Numbered from the stretch's first letter, positions 50,900 through 60,126 are shown. The stretch is DNA of 64,000 bases from an uncultured Granulosicoccus sp. (GCA_947492525.1 CANLNQ010000003.1:1-64000), one strand, 5' to 3'. Translations and numbers: made by a program. The notes: a model not told the origin generated them from the sequence alone.

Positions 50900-53296
50900 T
50901 CAGTCGCGGGGTATCCACACCAGTACAACGTCCTCGATACTGATATCGGCCTTTTCCAGTCCCACGGGAAATTCGTCGATCACTGCCGCCTTGTCAGCCC
51001 ATTCTGTCTGAATCTCGTACAGATCTTCACTCAGTGCATCTTCGAGTTCGTCGCGATCTTCCAGCAGCTCGTTGTAGCGATTCTCTGCTGTCTTGAGTCG
51101 CTCTTCAGCCTTGGCAACCATGCGTCCCTTGCTCTGGCTTCGACGTAGCCCTCCGGTGATGATGGAGCGAGTGCTGCGCCGCCCACCGAGCAGGCCGCCC
51201 AGCAGACCGCCGGCTATATCGAGTATCTGCGTGCTGCGTTGATCCTGTTTGCGGCTGGCAGCATCGAACTGCAATTCTCGCAGCTTGTCTTCGGATTTCT
51301 GAATGGCATCGTTGACTCTGTCGATCTTGCGCGCCAGGATTTCACGCAGGCGATCTGCATCCTTGTCTGTTCTTTCATCGGCAATGGTACGGCAGCGATC
51401 TTCGAAGGTGCCGCGGTCCTCTCCGACGCGCGAGAATATCTTCAGCTCGGGGTTGTGGTACAGCGTGATTTCCTCATTGCGATACAGGTGATCCTTGATG
51501 GCGCTCTGCACGGACTTGAAATAGGTCTTGTTCTGGATCTTGGCATTCGGCAATTCGTAGATCGCCTGCTCCGGAGGGTCGCGACGCAGATCGCGATCAT
51601 CGTAATCCACCAGCAATGCCTCGTCGCCATCGAGCTTGCCGTCCAGTGGCGTGAATATGGCCTCCCACTGGGTCTCATGGCGAAGTTTCGACCGGGTATC
51701 GTCGAACAGCATGTCTACCCGTACAGCAATGCCGGCCTGCAGGCGCTTGCCGGTGGCGCTGGCACCAATGATCTCGGCGTAGGGTACAGACGGGTCGAGA
51801 TAGCGTACAGACACCGTATCGGCAGTACGCGGCGCAATGGCACTTTCATTGTCAGCGAGTGGGGTTGGGGCTGATGAGGCTTCTGTGTTGTTGCCCTGTG
51901 AGGCGGCATCGCTCATCAAGGCCTGACGCCGGGTATCGCTGGTCAGCTGGCTGATCTGCTCTCGTGTCAGAGGTCCTGCCAGATAGGACATGGCCCAGCG
52001 GGTACTGAATCGTTGTGGACGCGCGGCGCGGGTGGAGTGCAAGACGAATTCACGTTTATCGAGCTGCGAAATGATGTCGCCGATTTCCCGGGTATCAACC
52101 GCTCCATCCGAGGAACTCATGCCATCAAGCAGTCGCTGCTTGTCTCGTTCGGTCTGCAGGCGGCCGATCAACCAGGTACCGGCGTTGGAGATGGCCTTGT
52201 AGTCGATGTCGACGGGGTTCTGCGTTGACAATACAAGACCGACGCCAAAGGCGCGAGCCTGTTTCAGTATGGTCAGGATCGGCTTCTTGGACGGTGGCGC
52301 TCCCACTGGCGGCACGTAGCCGAATACCTCATCCATGTAGACGAGAGCTCGCAGATCACTGGTACCGGGCTGTGCTCGCATCCAGGTGACCATCCTGGAC
52401 AACAGCAGTGTCACCACGAACTGGCGCTCTTCTTCGGACAGGTGCGACAGACACACGATGGCAGCACGAGGTTTGCCGGTGTCGGTGTACAGTAGTCGCT
52501 GGATGTCGAGTTCCGGCCCCTCGCTCCAGCTGGCAAAGGCAGGCGAGGCCGCCAGGCCATTGAGTCGCATGGCCAGTTTGACGCGATCCCCCGGTGGAAA
52601 GAACGTGTCCAGATCGATGACGCCGAGTTTGCGCATCGGTGGCTGCTGTACCAGGCCGATCAGCATGCCCAGGTCCAGGTCCTTCTGGCGTGACCAGTTC
52701 CAGTGAATGATATTGGCGAGCAGTATGTGTTCCCGACTGCTCAAGGGGTCGCTACTGATACCGACCAGGCCGAGCAGCGATGCCACGAAGCCATCGATTT
52801 CGTCCTGAAGGGTTTCGGTATCGGTACCTTCAACGGGCGCCTTGAGCGATCCGATGACATTGAGCGGAATACCCGCCGTCGAGCCCGGGGTATAGATGGA
52901 AAAATCAGCCTTGTCGTGCAGAGCACGAATCCGCTCGGGCGCCACACCGGCTTTTTCCAGTCCTGCCTTCCAGGACTCGGCCTTGTTGAACGCAGCGGTC
53001 GCGACATCACCACCGGCTTCAGACTCACTGATCCAGGGCATGAAATCGGTTGGCAAGAGGTCGGGAAAACCCAGCATCAGATTGCCCATATCGCCCTTGG
53101 GATCGATGATCAGGGCGGGCGTACCGCCTTGCAGTGCTTCCTCGAGCAGAACGATTCCCAAGCCGGTCTTTCCCGAGCCTGTCATGCCGACAATGACACC
53201 GTGGGTGGTCAGATCGGAGGCTTCGAGAAACAGAGGCTGGTCATCCGCCTCGTTGGTACCGAGGTAGAAGTGACCTGCAGGTGTCTCTATTGGCAT
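50900..53296 (-). CDS. HerA/FtsK-like ATPase with C-terminal coiled coil
   Basis: 798 residues. An N-terminal beta-barrel-like start (FYLGTNEADDQPLFLEASDL) leads to Walker A GMTGSGKT near residue 40. IDPKGDMGNLM, Walker B ALVYMDEVFGYVPP and the sensor LVLSTQNPVDIDYKA follow, as in helicase-HerA/DUF853 proteins. After residue ~460 comes a beta domain, then a long charged coiled coil broken by a Gly-rich hinge (IAGGLLGGLLGGRRSTR). HerA-type ATPases form hexamers that pump DNA. The coiled coil suggests a structural or partner-binding role. No nuclease or NurA gene is adjacent, so a DNA-end or defence role is only speculative. Confidence 0.85.
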   Translation of the reverse strand: MPIETPAGHFYLGTNEADDQPLFLEASDLTTHGVIVGMTGSGKTGLGIVLLEEALQGGTPALIIDPKGDMGNLMLGFPDLLPTDFMPWISESEAGGDVATAAFNKAESWKAGLEKAGVAPERIRALHDKADFSIYTPGSTAGIPLNVIGSLKAPVEGTDTETLQDEIDGFVASLLGLVGISSDPLSSREHILLANIIHWNWSRQKDLDLGMLIGLVQQPPMRKLGVIDLDTFFPPGDRVKLAMRLNGLAASPAFASWSEGPELDIQRLLYTDTGKPRAAIVCLSHLSEEERQFVVTLLLSRMVTWMRAQPGTSDLRALVYMDEVFGYVPPVGAPPSKKPILTILKQARAFGVGLVLSTQNPVDIDYKAISNAGTWLIGRLQTERDKQRLLDGMSSSDGAVDTREIGDIISQLDKREFVLHSTRAARPQRFSTRWAMSYLAGPLTREQISQLTSDTRRQALMSDAASQGNNTEASSAPTPLADNESAIAPRTADTVSVRYLDPSVPYAEIIGASATGKRLQAGIAVRVDMLFDDTRSKLRHETQWEAIFTPLDGKLDGDEALLVDYDDRDLRRDPPEQAIYELPNAKIQNKTYFKSVQSAIKDHLYRNEEITLYHNPELKIFSRVGEDRGTFEDRCRTIADERTDKDADRLREILARKIDRVNDAIQKSEDKLRELQFDAASRKQDQRSTQILDIAGGLLGGLLGGRRSTRSIITGGLRRSQSKGRMVAKAEERLKTAENRYNELLEDRDELEDALSEDLYEIQTEWADKAAVIDEFPVGLEKADISIEDVVLVWIPRD

Positions 53297-53459
53297 GCTG
53301 CTATGTCCTTGAATTCAGAATGATCAAGGATGACTATAGCAATCGTCAGTGAAATGGGTACTCACCTTGAGGCTGCCAGGGCAGTGTCAGACCGTCAGTT
53401 TCGGGTGTCAGTCTCAGACACTTACCTCTCACCCCACGTGAACTGCTCTTCCGCGTCAG

Positions 53460-53831
53460 TCAACTGGACAAGCGTGTCTGGTTTGCCTTGACGCGGCGGT
53501 TTGACGGACGCGCGACACGACGGCTGCTGTCGATCACGGCTTCATGGAACGCGACATGAGGTGCACGGGTCCAGCTTGCCCCCAGTGTGTCGAACAGGAT
53601 ATGCATTGGCGATTGATACAGTGCCACCAGGGTCTCGTTCCAGGCTTCGTGTTTTTCGGTCACCATACGTTGCGTTTCGGCCACGGCCTTGACGGGATCC
53701 AGAAGCCAGAGCCAGGGCATGGCCGTCAGTCGCAGGTTGATGACATCCGGAACTCCCGCCGCAAGTCGTGTCCAGGGCTCCAGAACAGAGTGATAGACGG
53801 AAAAACACGAGTACGGGTTGGCTTTTGGCAT
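53460..53831 (-). CDS. Small conserved protein of unknown function (123 residues)
   Basis: From ATG 53831 (MPKANPYSCFSVYHSVLEPW). The pattern NLRLTAMPWLWLLDPVKAVA, then ETQRMVTEKHEAWNET, and the basic end RRVARPSNRRVKANQTRLSS resembles a group of ~110-residue proteins common in PHB-making proteobacteria. In those, an E-x2-RMV-x-EK helix and a terminal RV-x-AN-x-RRL motif recur. They are often mis-named antifreeze proteins. This resemblance is from memory. No signal peptide. Ribosome site is weak. A phasin-like, granule-associated role is conceivable but unsupported. Confidence 0.55.
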   Translation of the reverse strand: MPKANPYSCFSVYHSVLEPWTRLAAGVPDVINLRLTAMPWLWLLDPVKAVAETQRMVTEKHEAWNETLVALYQSPMHILFDTLGASWTRAPHVAFHEAVIDSSRRVARPSNRRVKANQTRLSS

Positions 53832-54237
53832 ACGATTTACGATCACGTCTGGTTGGCACGCCAGAATGGCGATACCCAATACTACGGTACGGCGGGCGGA
53901 ATCGAGCTGTTCGTCCTGCACATGGCACCTTGTTTTACCTGTCCACGAGCATGATCCGACGTGTGAATCCGGTGCCACCTCGGAATCATCATAGGTGATT
54001 CGGCTGGCACAGTGCCATACCAGTTGCCACTGACACCGTAATTATCAAAAAATACTCGAAAAAGTGTAGTAAAAATCTGTCGTAAGAGTCGATCAGGCTG
54101 GTAAAGATGCTTTATATTGCCTCTACTTCCGGTGTTGCCGAGTGTTAAGCTTCCGATGAGTAGCCTGGCTCGCTGCTCAGCGCCGGGCGTGGCCGGCTTG
54201 TTCAGCAACCATCACAACCGCAAATCGACAGGACACC
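53832..54237. other. Intergenic region upstream of the GST gene (406 bases)
   Basis: No coding region supported. It contains a 13-base palindrome TGGCACAGTGCCA (54005-54017). An AT-rich stretch with A-runs at 54045-54115 includes a TTTATATT segment that could be the GST promoter. Confidence 0.45.
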
Positions 54238-54867
54238 ATGATCGAACTCTACACCTGGGGCACCCCCAACGGCCGCAAGGTTTCCATCGCGTTGGAAGAA
54301 ATGGGCCTTGATTACTTGGTACATCCGGTCGATATCGGCAAGGATGATCAGTTCAGCGCCGATTTTCTGTCAATCAGTCCGAACAACAAGATTCCGGCCA
54401 TTCGCGATGGTGATATGAGCGTTTTCGAATCCGGTGCGATTCTGATGTATCTGGCCAGAAAATCGGGGCAGTTTCTGGCAGCCGAGGGCTCTGCGCAATA
54501 CTGGCGAACGATGGAATGGTTGATGTGGCAAAAGGGTGGTTTCGGACCGATGCTGGGGCAGGCGCATCACTTTCTGCGTTTCAATGCCGGCATTTCCGAG
54601 TACGCAGAGAACCGCTATCACACCGAAGCACAGCGTCTGTACGGCGTGCTGGATCGGCAGTTGGCGCAAAACGCCTACAGTGCAGGTGATGAGCTCAGCA
54701 TCGCGGACATGGCCATATGGCCATGGGCATCACGCTTCGAGTTCCAGCGCATCGATCTCAATGATTATCCGCACGTCAGACGCTGGTATGTCGAACTGGC
54801 GGAGCGACCCGGATTTCAGCGTGGCTACGCACAGCCAGCGACGGATCAGTCAATTCCAATGCCGTGA
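54238..54867 (+). CDS. Glutathione S-transferase (GstB/YfcG-like)
   Basis: 209 residues. N-terminal thioredoxin fold: MIELYTWGTPNGRKVSIALE, with Thr/Asn at the glutathione-activating position as in nu-class YfcG and YghU, and cis-Pro plus SNAIL-like ESGAILMYLA. The helical C-terminal domain contains MEWLMWQKGGFGPMLGQ and GDELSIADMAIWPWASR. Cytoplasmic, likely disulfide reductase or peroxidase activity with glutathione. Single gene; a 7-copy 8-bp tandem repeat starts 30 bases after its stop. Confidence 0.92.
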   Translation: MIELYTWGTPNGRKVSIALEEMGLDYLVHPVDIGKDDQFSADFLSISPNNKIPAIRDGDMSVFESGAILMYLARKSGQFLAAEGSAQYWRTMEWLMWQKGGFGPMLGQAHHFLRFNAGISEYAENRYHTEAQRLYGVLDRQLAQNAYSAGDELSIADMAIWPWASRFEFQRIDLNDYPHVRRWYVELAERPGFQRGYAQPATDQSIPMP

Positions 54868-54896
54868 TGTTTGCCGAGTCTGCAGCATGGAAGGCT

Positions 54897-54952
54897 GCGG
54901 ACAAGCGGACAAGCGGACAAGCGGACAAGCGGACAAGCGGACAAGCGGACAA
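54897..54952. repeat. Tandem array of seven identical 8-bp units (gcggacaa)
   Basis: Seven perfect copies, 56 bases, in the gap between the convergent GST and cytochrome b561 genes. All units are identical, indicating recent expansion or homogenisation. The unit length is 8, so any frame through it would change phase, consistent with non-coding. Confidence 0.95.
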
Positions 54953-55067
54953 GCGATTCCGCTGTTCTGGATCTGCAGGTTTGTCGAGGCCGCTTGACGA
55001 TGAAACCTCCCGCGTCGATGTCAGTTCAGGCGGCGTGACAAGAACCGGCGTCTGCATGCCGTCAAGA

Positions 55068-55745
55068 TCAGAGCCAGCCTGCCAGGTATCCGACGACACC
55101 GGCAGCCAGCCCTGCCAGTACCACGCCGACCCAGAGCGCCTGGAAACGAACCTCCGGCAGTGTGTCCTTGTCAGGCCATTGCATCCAGCCGGTGACCATG
55201 GGTCTGATCAGGTTCAACCGTGCATACAGCAGGTAGATGAAGACCATGACGATGTGTACGGCAACGACGATCTGAATGAGGTGCGCATTCCAGTGATGGA
55301 TCCGGTAGGCAAGATCGGTTGCTGAGCTGGACAGCGTACCGTACAGCGCACCTTCGACAAATTCGTCCTCATCGGCGATGAAGAACCCGGTGAGAGCCTG
55401 AATCATCAGGACCAGAAGCATGGCGAGAACGGCCCAACTGCCTGCAGCATTGTGCCCACGCTCTGCATGCAAATTGCGTTTGAGCAGCATCGACAGATGA
55501 CGCAGAGCCGACGCTGGGCTTTGCAACAGAGCACTCAGACGGGCATTGCTGCTGCCAGCAATGCCCCACAGCAGACGAAACACGATGAGAGCCAGAACCA
55601 GCTCTCCGGCATGACGATGCCAGTCGAAGAATTTCCAGCCGGTCTCGCCACTGATCAGCAGAAACGCAACGCCGACGACTAGGCTCCAGTGAAACAGTCT
55701 GACCCAGATATCCCATACCCGAACCTTGCGATAATCGGTAGTCAT
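55068..55745 (-). CDS. Diheme cytochrome b561-type membrane protein
   Basis: 225 residues. N-terminal VRVWDIWVRLFHWSLVVGVA (haem-ligand His) and DWHRHAGELVLALIVFRLLWG are typical of the bacterial Ni-hydrogenase/cytochrome b561 group. More helices carry IHHWNAHLIQIVVAVHIVMV (ligand His pairs). Four to five membrane spans plus a C-terminal one. It follows the cytochrome c' gene after 58 bases, the usual c'/b561 pair, and may exchange electrons with it or with the quinone pool. Confidence 0.92.
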   Translation of the reverse strand: MTTDYRKVRVWDIWVRLFHWSLVVGVAFLLISGETGWKFFDWHRHAGELVLALIVFRLLWGIAGSSNARLSALLQSPASALRHLSMLLKRNLHAERGHNAAGSWAVLAMLLVLMIQALTGFFIADEDEFVEGALYGTLSSSATDLAYRIHHWNAHLIQIVVAVHIVMVFIYLLYARLNLIRPMVTGWMQWPDKDTLPEVRFQALWVGVVLAGLAAGVVGYLAGWL

Positions 55746-55803
55746 GAGTGCGTCTGTGCAGTTGAGTGATTGAGAGCGGCTGAAGTACCCTTAACGGCTT
55801 TTA

Positions 55804-56286
55804 CTACTTCTTGGCGCGGAAGTCATCGTGACAGCCCTTGCACGAGGCTCCGACATCACCGATGGCGCCCTGCAATTCGCCCAGGCCATTGCCGGCTACC
55901 GGAACCAGCGCGGCGACTGCTTCTGACAGAGCCTGGGCCTTTTCGGTGATCGCAGGGTAGGTTTCCCAGATTTCAGGCTTGGCGCGAGTAGCGATGTTGC
56001 CCTCCGACGCATTGTCGGAGCCCGCAGGCCAGAGTTGACTCTGCCCCAGGTTGACGACGGCATCAAGATTATTGGCCGCTTCGCTGGCAAGGTCGGCATC
56101 GTAGGGAATCTTCTCCTTGGCCATCGCTGTCAGAATGCCGGCATTGAAGCTGTACATCTGGAACATGCCCTGTCGCGCCTTGATGGCATCATCGTAAGGG
56201 CCATCGGCGGCGAGACCGAAGGTGCTGGTGGCGATCAATGCGCAGCAGGTGCATGCCGCGGCCAGTGTCAGTTTCTTGTTAATCAT
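55804..56286 (-). CDS. Periplasmic cytochrome c'
   Basis: 160 residues with a signal peptide (cleaved near FGLAA-DGPYDD). A four-helix-bundle pattern has the cytochrome c' N-terminal helix (AIKARQGMFQMYSFNAGILT, Met/Phe region near the haem face) and the single haem motif CKGCH at C149-C152-H153 close to the C-terminus. Cytochrome c' binds NO and helps protect against nitrosative stress. Operon with cytochrome b561 downstream. Confidence 0.93.
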   Translation of the reverse strand: MINKKLTLAAACTCCALIATSTFGLAADGPYDDAIKARQGMFQMYSFNAGILTAMAKEKIPYDADLASEAANNLDAVVNLGQSQLWPAGSDNASEGNIATRAKPEIWETYPAITEKAQALSEAVAALVPVAGNGLGELQGAIGDVGASCKGCHDDFRAKK

Positions 56287-56545
56287 GTTTCTGCTTCTTC
56301 CTCAATGTTGCTCGTAGGGCGAGATCGTTCGGATAGAATGCTGGTCAGGAGACCCTGAAGTTTGACACTAGCAAACAAAAACTGTTCATTTGTTTCGCTG
56401 ATGTAACTTTTTTGAAGCTCAGGTTCAGGTGGTTGAAATGTCGTGTGTTCAGGCTTGCAGATCCAGCCGACGCTGAGGGTCGGAACCGCCTTGTATACGC
56501 TGCGCTGGATGAGGCCGCCAATGCGGCCATTGATGGAGAACGTGA

Positions 56546-57385
56546 ATGATGAGTGACAGACCATTGGTTTCAGCACGCTGGCTCAATGATCATCTGCGGG
56601 ATGACGATGTCAGAATCATTGATACCTCCTGGCACATGCCCGCCAGCGGGCGCGATTCGCGCAGCGAGTATGAACAACAGCATGTGCCGGGGGCCGTATT
56701 CTTCGATCTGGACGAACATTCCAGTCCGTCTCATCTGCCCCACATGATGCCTTCAGCAGAGCAATTCAGCGATGCCATGGGCGCAATGGGTGTGTCAGAG
56801 TCGAGCTGCATCGTTGTGTACGACTCGCTGGGTCTGTTCTCCGCCGCCAGGCTCTGGTGGATGCTGCGCTACTTCGGCGCTGATCGAGTCTTCGTATTAG
56901 ATGGAGGGCTGCCCGCCTGGATCGATGCCGGTTATCCCTTGCAGAGCAACGCGGTAACGCCGGCTCCCGCGCAGTTCACGAGCTCTCGGTCGGATTTCGA
57001 CATCGCGGCGGCAGCGGATGTGCTTGAAGCGTCGCAAACCGGGGACTCCCTGATACTCGATGCACGTTCACTGGCGCGATTCAAGGGCGAGGAGAAAGAG
57101 GCGAGGCCGGGTTTGCGCAGCGGACATGTTCCCGGCAGCAAGAGCATGCCATTCACCGAGCTACTGGATAACGGTTTTCTGAAGCCGAACAATCAGCTGC
57201 AGGAAATTCTGCAGAGACGGGGGATTTCTGAGAACAGTTCCGTGATCACTACCTGTGGCTCAGGGGTCACAGCTGCAGTCATCAGTCTGGCGCTGGCGTG
57301 TATCGGAGTGTCGGATGTCGCACTTTACGACGGTTCATGGACCGAGTGGGGGGCACTGGAGGGGATGCCGGTATCTACCGAATGA
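56546..57385 (+). CDS. sseA: 3-mercaptopyruvate/thiosulfate sulfurtransferase SseA
   Basis: 279 residues with two rhodanese domains. The inactive N-terminal one contains RIIDTSWHMPASGRDSRSEY and HVPGAVFFDLDEH. The C-terminal one has ILDARSLARFKGEE and catalytic Cys in TTCGSGVTAAV. The CGSGVTA loop is the mercaptopyruvate sulfurtransferase signature, whereas thiosulfate-type enzymes have CRKG-like loops. The start ATG 56546 has GGAG seven bases upstream. Cytoplasmic sulfur transfer. Single gene, divergent from cytochrome c'. Confidence 0.95.
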   Translation: MMSDRPLVSARWLNDHLRDDDVRIIDTSWHMPASGRDSRSEYEQQHVPGAVFFDLDEHSSPSHLPHMMPSAEQFSDAMGAMGVSESSCIVVYDSLGLFSAARLWWMLRYFGADRVFVLDGGLPAWIDAGYPLQSNAVTPAPAQFTSSRSDFDIAAAADVLEASQTGDSLILDARSLARFKGEEKEARPGLRSGHVPGSKSMPFTELLDNGFLKPNNQLQEILQRRGISENSSVITTCGSGVTAAVISLALACIGVSDVALYDGSWTEWGALEGMPVSTE

Positions 57386-57394
57386 GCCGGGTGG

Positions 57395-57904
57395 TCAGCG
57401 CCTATCGTGATGTTGCCCTGCACGTCTGCGGCGCCACGATTGTACCCAGGGTAGTTGAGAGGCGAGTATCGCGATCAATGCCACTTTCAATACGAAAGTG
57501 ATGGGGTGCGAGACGAAATTCCACAGAAAGGTGCTGATGTCTCCTCTCGCGCCCAGCATGGCCCGACGGTAGTTCGAGTCCATCATGGGGCCGAGTATGA
57601 CACCGAGGATGACAGGGCCGACCTGGAAGCCGTAGATTTTCATGAAGTAGCCGACCAGGCCGAACAGCAACAGGAAGATGTTGGCCAGGGTCAGGGAGCC
57701 GACGATGAACCAGAACAGGTGGGGTGTTTCCACTAGCAGCAAGGGACCCGGTTTCAGTCCATGAATGAACAGTACACCGATGATCACAGCGGTCACGGCA
57801 TCACCGGGAATCTTGAGGGTCAGCATGGGAATATGTGCTCCGCCGACGGCTGCGTTGTTGGCACACTCCGGGGCTACCAGCCCTTCGATAGCACCTTTGC
57901 CGAA
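57395..57904 (-). pseudogene. Remnant of a TctA-type tripartite tricarboxylate permease
   Basis: Only a C-terminal piece remains: FGKGAIEGLVAPECANNAAV, GGAHIPMLTLKIPGDAVTAV and LKPGPLLLVETPHLFWFIVG match TctA. The next part jumps from ANIFLLLFGL to VGYFMKIYGFQVGPVILGVI, skipping about 40 residues normally present. The end VILGPMMDSNYRRAMLGARG then aligns. The N-terminal ~300 residues are absent and unrelated sequence precedes the match, and no tctB or tctC is adjacent. A 192-codon frame is still open from 57973, but it cannot make a functional permease. Confidence 0.8.
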
Positions 57905-58174
57905 GGGCCGCCGACACCCGGGCGAACTGGCGCCCTGGGAATGCAAGACACTGCGATTGCAGGTGTCATTCAATGGCCCGTGAACACCTGTTCCACAATT
58001 TGGCTGGAATAATCGAAAAAAGCGGAGTATGGTGAGCGCGTTCTCGATGGGGTGACTCGTGCAGTCGAACTATGCAACATTGAAAGGCCTCGGGCTGGAT
58101 GCCCGTGCTGTGGATGCTGGCCATGATGTACCAGCGCCTTTAAGTGAGTGTGGCAATTGTTTCGGTGGTCGGCC

Positions 58175-59917
58175 ATGAACAGGCGAAGCACAGGTAGTGC
58201 GGCCAGTCGGCAACGTTTTCTCGAATTGTTCACACCCAAACTCGTGACCATTCTGCAGGAGCGCTACGGACTGACCCAGTTCCGCTCCGATCTCCTGGCC
58301 GGGCTGACCGTGGCGATCGTGGCCTTGCCGCTGTCCATGGCAATCGCCATCGCCTCTGGTGCAAGCCCTGCGCAAGGTCTGTACACCGCCGTCATCGGTG
58401 GATTTCTGGTATCCGCGCTGGGCGGTAGCCGCTTTCAGATCGGTGGCCCCGCGGGGGCCTTCATCGTTCTGGTGGCGACAACCGTACAACTGCATGGCAT
58501 GCAGGGGCTGTTCCTTGCCACGATCATGTCGGGCGTTTTCCTGATGCTGGCGGGCTATCTGCAACTGGGGAGCTATATCAAGTTCATACCGTATCCGGTG
58601 ACCATCGGATTCACCGCCGGTATCGCGGTCATCATCTTCGCCAGTCAGATCAAGGAACTGCTGGGGCTGACACTGGAGGGTCCGGAACCCGGCGCCTTGC
58701 TGGAGAAGTTGCCACTCATCTGGCAGAGCCTGCCGACGGTAGATATCACAACACTTTGTGTGTCATTTCTGACCATCGGAATCATCGTGGCCCTGAAGCA
58801 ACTGCGCCCGCAGTGGCCGGGCATGCTGATCGCCATCGTCGTGACCTCCATTCTGACGGCCTTGTTGCAGCTGCCATTGAGTACCATCGGTACGGCCTTC
58901 GGTGGCATCCCCAACAGCTTTCCCATGCCAGCCATGCCGGAAGTCTCACTGGGCAAGGTGATCGATCTGCTGCCGGTGGCTCTGTCCTTTGCTCTGCTGG
59001 GATCCATCGAATCCCTACTGTCTGCCGTGGTGGCCGACGGCATGACAGGGCGACGTCATCGTTCCAACTGTGAGCTGGTTGCACAAGGTATTGCCAATAT
59101 CGCCTCCGGATTCTTCGGTGGCATCTGTGTGACCGGCACAATCGCCAGAACAGCTACCAATGTCAGGGCAGGGGCGCATGGCCCTGTGGCGGGCATGATG
59201 CATGCCGTGTTCCTGTTGCTGTTCATCCTGCTGGCAGCGCCGGTTGCCAGTTATATTCCCCTGGCCAGCCTGGCGGGTGTGCTGGCCATTGTTGCCTGGA
59301 ACATGATCGAGCGACATGCAATTGCCATGTTGCTGCGGGCCTCGCGTGGCGATGCGGCTGTGCTGCTTGCCACGCTGTCCTTGACCATCTTTCGCGACCT
59401 GATGGAAGCGATCATCGTGGGCTTTGCACTGGGTTCCGTGCTGTTCATCCATCGCATGTCGCGTACCACGGCGATCAGTACGCATCGCCCCTGGGTGGAA
59501 GAGGATCAGGCAGATAATGCCGAAGATCGCGAGCCCTATGACGAAGCTTTGGCATCCAATCCGGAGGTGGTGGTCTATCGCATCACCGGTGTATTCTTCT
59601 TCGGTGCGGCCGGTTCCATCGGCACGGTTCTGGATGAGATTGCCGATGGTTGCAAGGTGCTGATTGTGGATTTCACCGAGGTGCCGTTCATCGATTCCAC
59701 TGCGGCAAATACACTGGAAGGGCTGGCCGCCAAGAGTCAGCGACGTGGGCTGCAACTGGTGTTTACCGGCGTGTCGAGCGAACTGGTTGAACAGCTGGCC
59801 AGTTACGGGGTGCACGAACCGATGGTGGTTTTCTCGCCGTCCATCGAACAGGCCCTGCAGGCCATACCCCAGGGTGATGAGCGCCTGCCTGAGGCGACCG
59901 GGCTGGCCGCTGGCTGA
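58175..59917 (+). CDS. SulP family inorganic anion transporter with STAS domain
   Basis: 580 residues from ATG 58175 (a GTG at 58148 is an alternative). SulP core: LTQFRSDLLAGLTVAIVALP, LPLSMAIAIASGASPAQGLY, SRFQIGGPAGAFIVLVATT and GGICVTGTIARTATNVRAG, with about twelve membrane helices. The C-terminal STAS domain (~450-555) has VVYRITGVFFFGAAGSI and VLIVDFTEVPFIDSTAANTL. Relatives carry sulfate, bicarbonate or dicarboxylates. No carbonic anhydrase is adjacent, so the ion is open. Followed by a 9-bp tandem array. Confidence 0.93.
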   Translation: MNRRSTGSAASRQRFLELFTPKLVTILQERYGLTQFRSDLLAGLTVAIVALPLSMAIAIASGASPAQGLYTAVIGGFLVSALGGSRFQIGGPAGAFIVLVATTVQLHGMQGLFLATIMSGVFLMLAGYLQLGSYIKFIPYPVTIGFTAGIAVIIFASQIKELLGLTLEGPEPGALLEKLPLIWQSLPTVDITTLCVSFLTIGIIVALKQLRPQWPGMLIAIVVTSILTALLQLPLSTIGTAFGGIPNSFPMPAMPEVSLGKVIDLLPVALSFALLGSIESLLSAVVADGMTGRRHRSNCELVAQGIANIASGFFGGICVTGTIARTATNVRAGAHGPVAGMMHAVFLLLFILLAAPVASYIPLASLAGVLAIVAWNMIERHAIAMLLRASRGDAAVLLATLSLTIFRDLMEAIIVGFALGSVLFIHRMSRTTAISTHRPWVEEDQADNAEDREPYDEALASNPEVVVYRITGVFFFGAAGSIGTVLDEIADGCKVLIVDFTEVPFIDSTAANTLEGLAAKSQRRGLQLVFTGVSSELVEQLASYGVHEPMVVFSPSIEQALQAIPQGDERLPEATGLAAG

Positions 59918-60018
59918 TGCCTGAGCGATTGCCGCTGCGGTCGCCAGGCTCTGGCAATATCGAGCAGTAATCGAAGTGCTTGAGGGATTGAGTGCTTGAT
60001 GGCTAGATGGCTAGATGA

Positions 60019-60126
60019 GCTTGAAGTGCTTGAAGTGCTTGAAGTGCTTGAAGTGCTTGAAGTGCTTGAAGTGCTTGAAGTGCTTGAACGGCTTGAACGG
60101 CTTGAACGGCTTGAACGGCTTGAAGC
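60019..60126. repeat. Tandem array of exactly twelve 9-bp units (gcttgaagt / gcttgaacg)
   Basis: Units in order: gcttgaagt x7, gcttgaacg x4, gcttgaagc x1, giving 108 bases; degenerate gctagatg-type units precede it from about 59992. The unit length and copy number equal those of the array at 10883-10990, and gcttgaacg is 8/9 identical to the reverse complement of cgttcaacc there. It lies between the SulP gene and the AMP-ligase gene. Confidence 0.95.

Noticed and set aside
54005-54017. Sigma-54 promoter suggested by TGGCAC
   Set aside because: The required GC dinucleotide of the -12 element at the correct spacing is missing; it is just a palindrome.
57905-57973. Intact small membrane protein starting at 57973
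   Set aside because: The first ~23 codons do not match TctA and the rest is a truncated, internally deleted permease, so a pseudogene call fits better.
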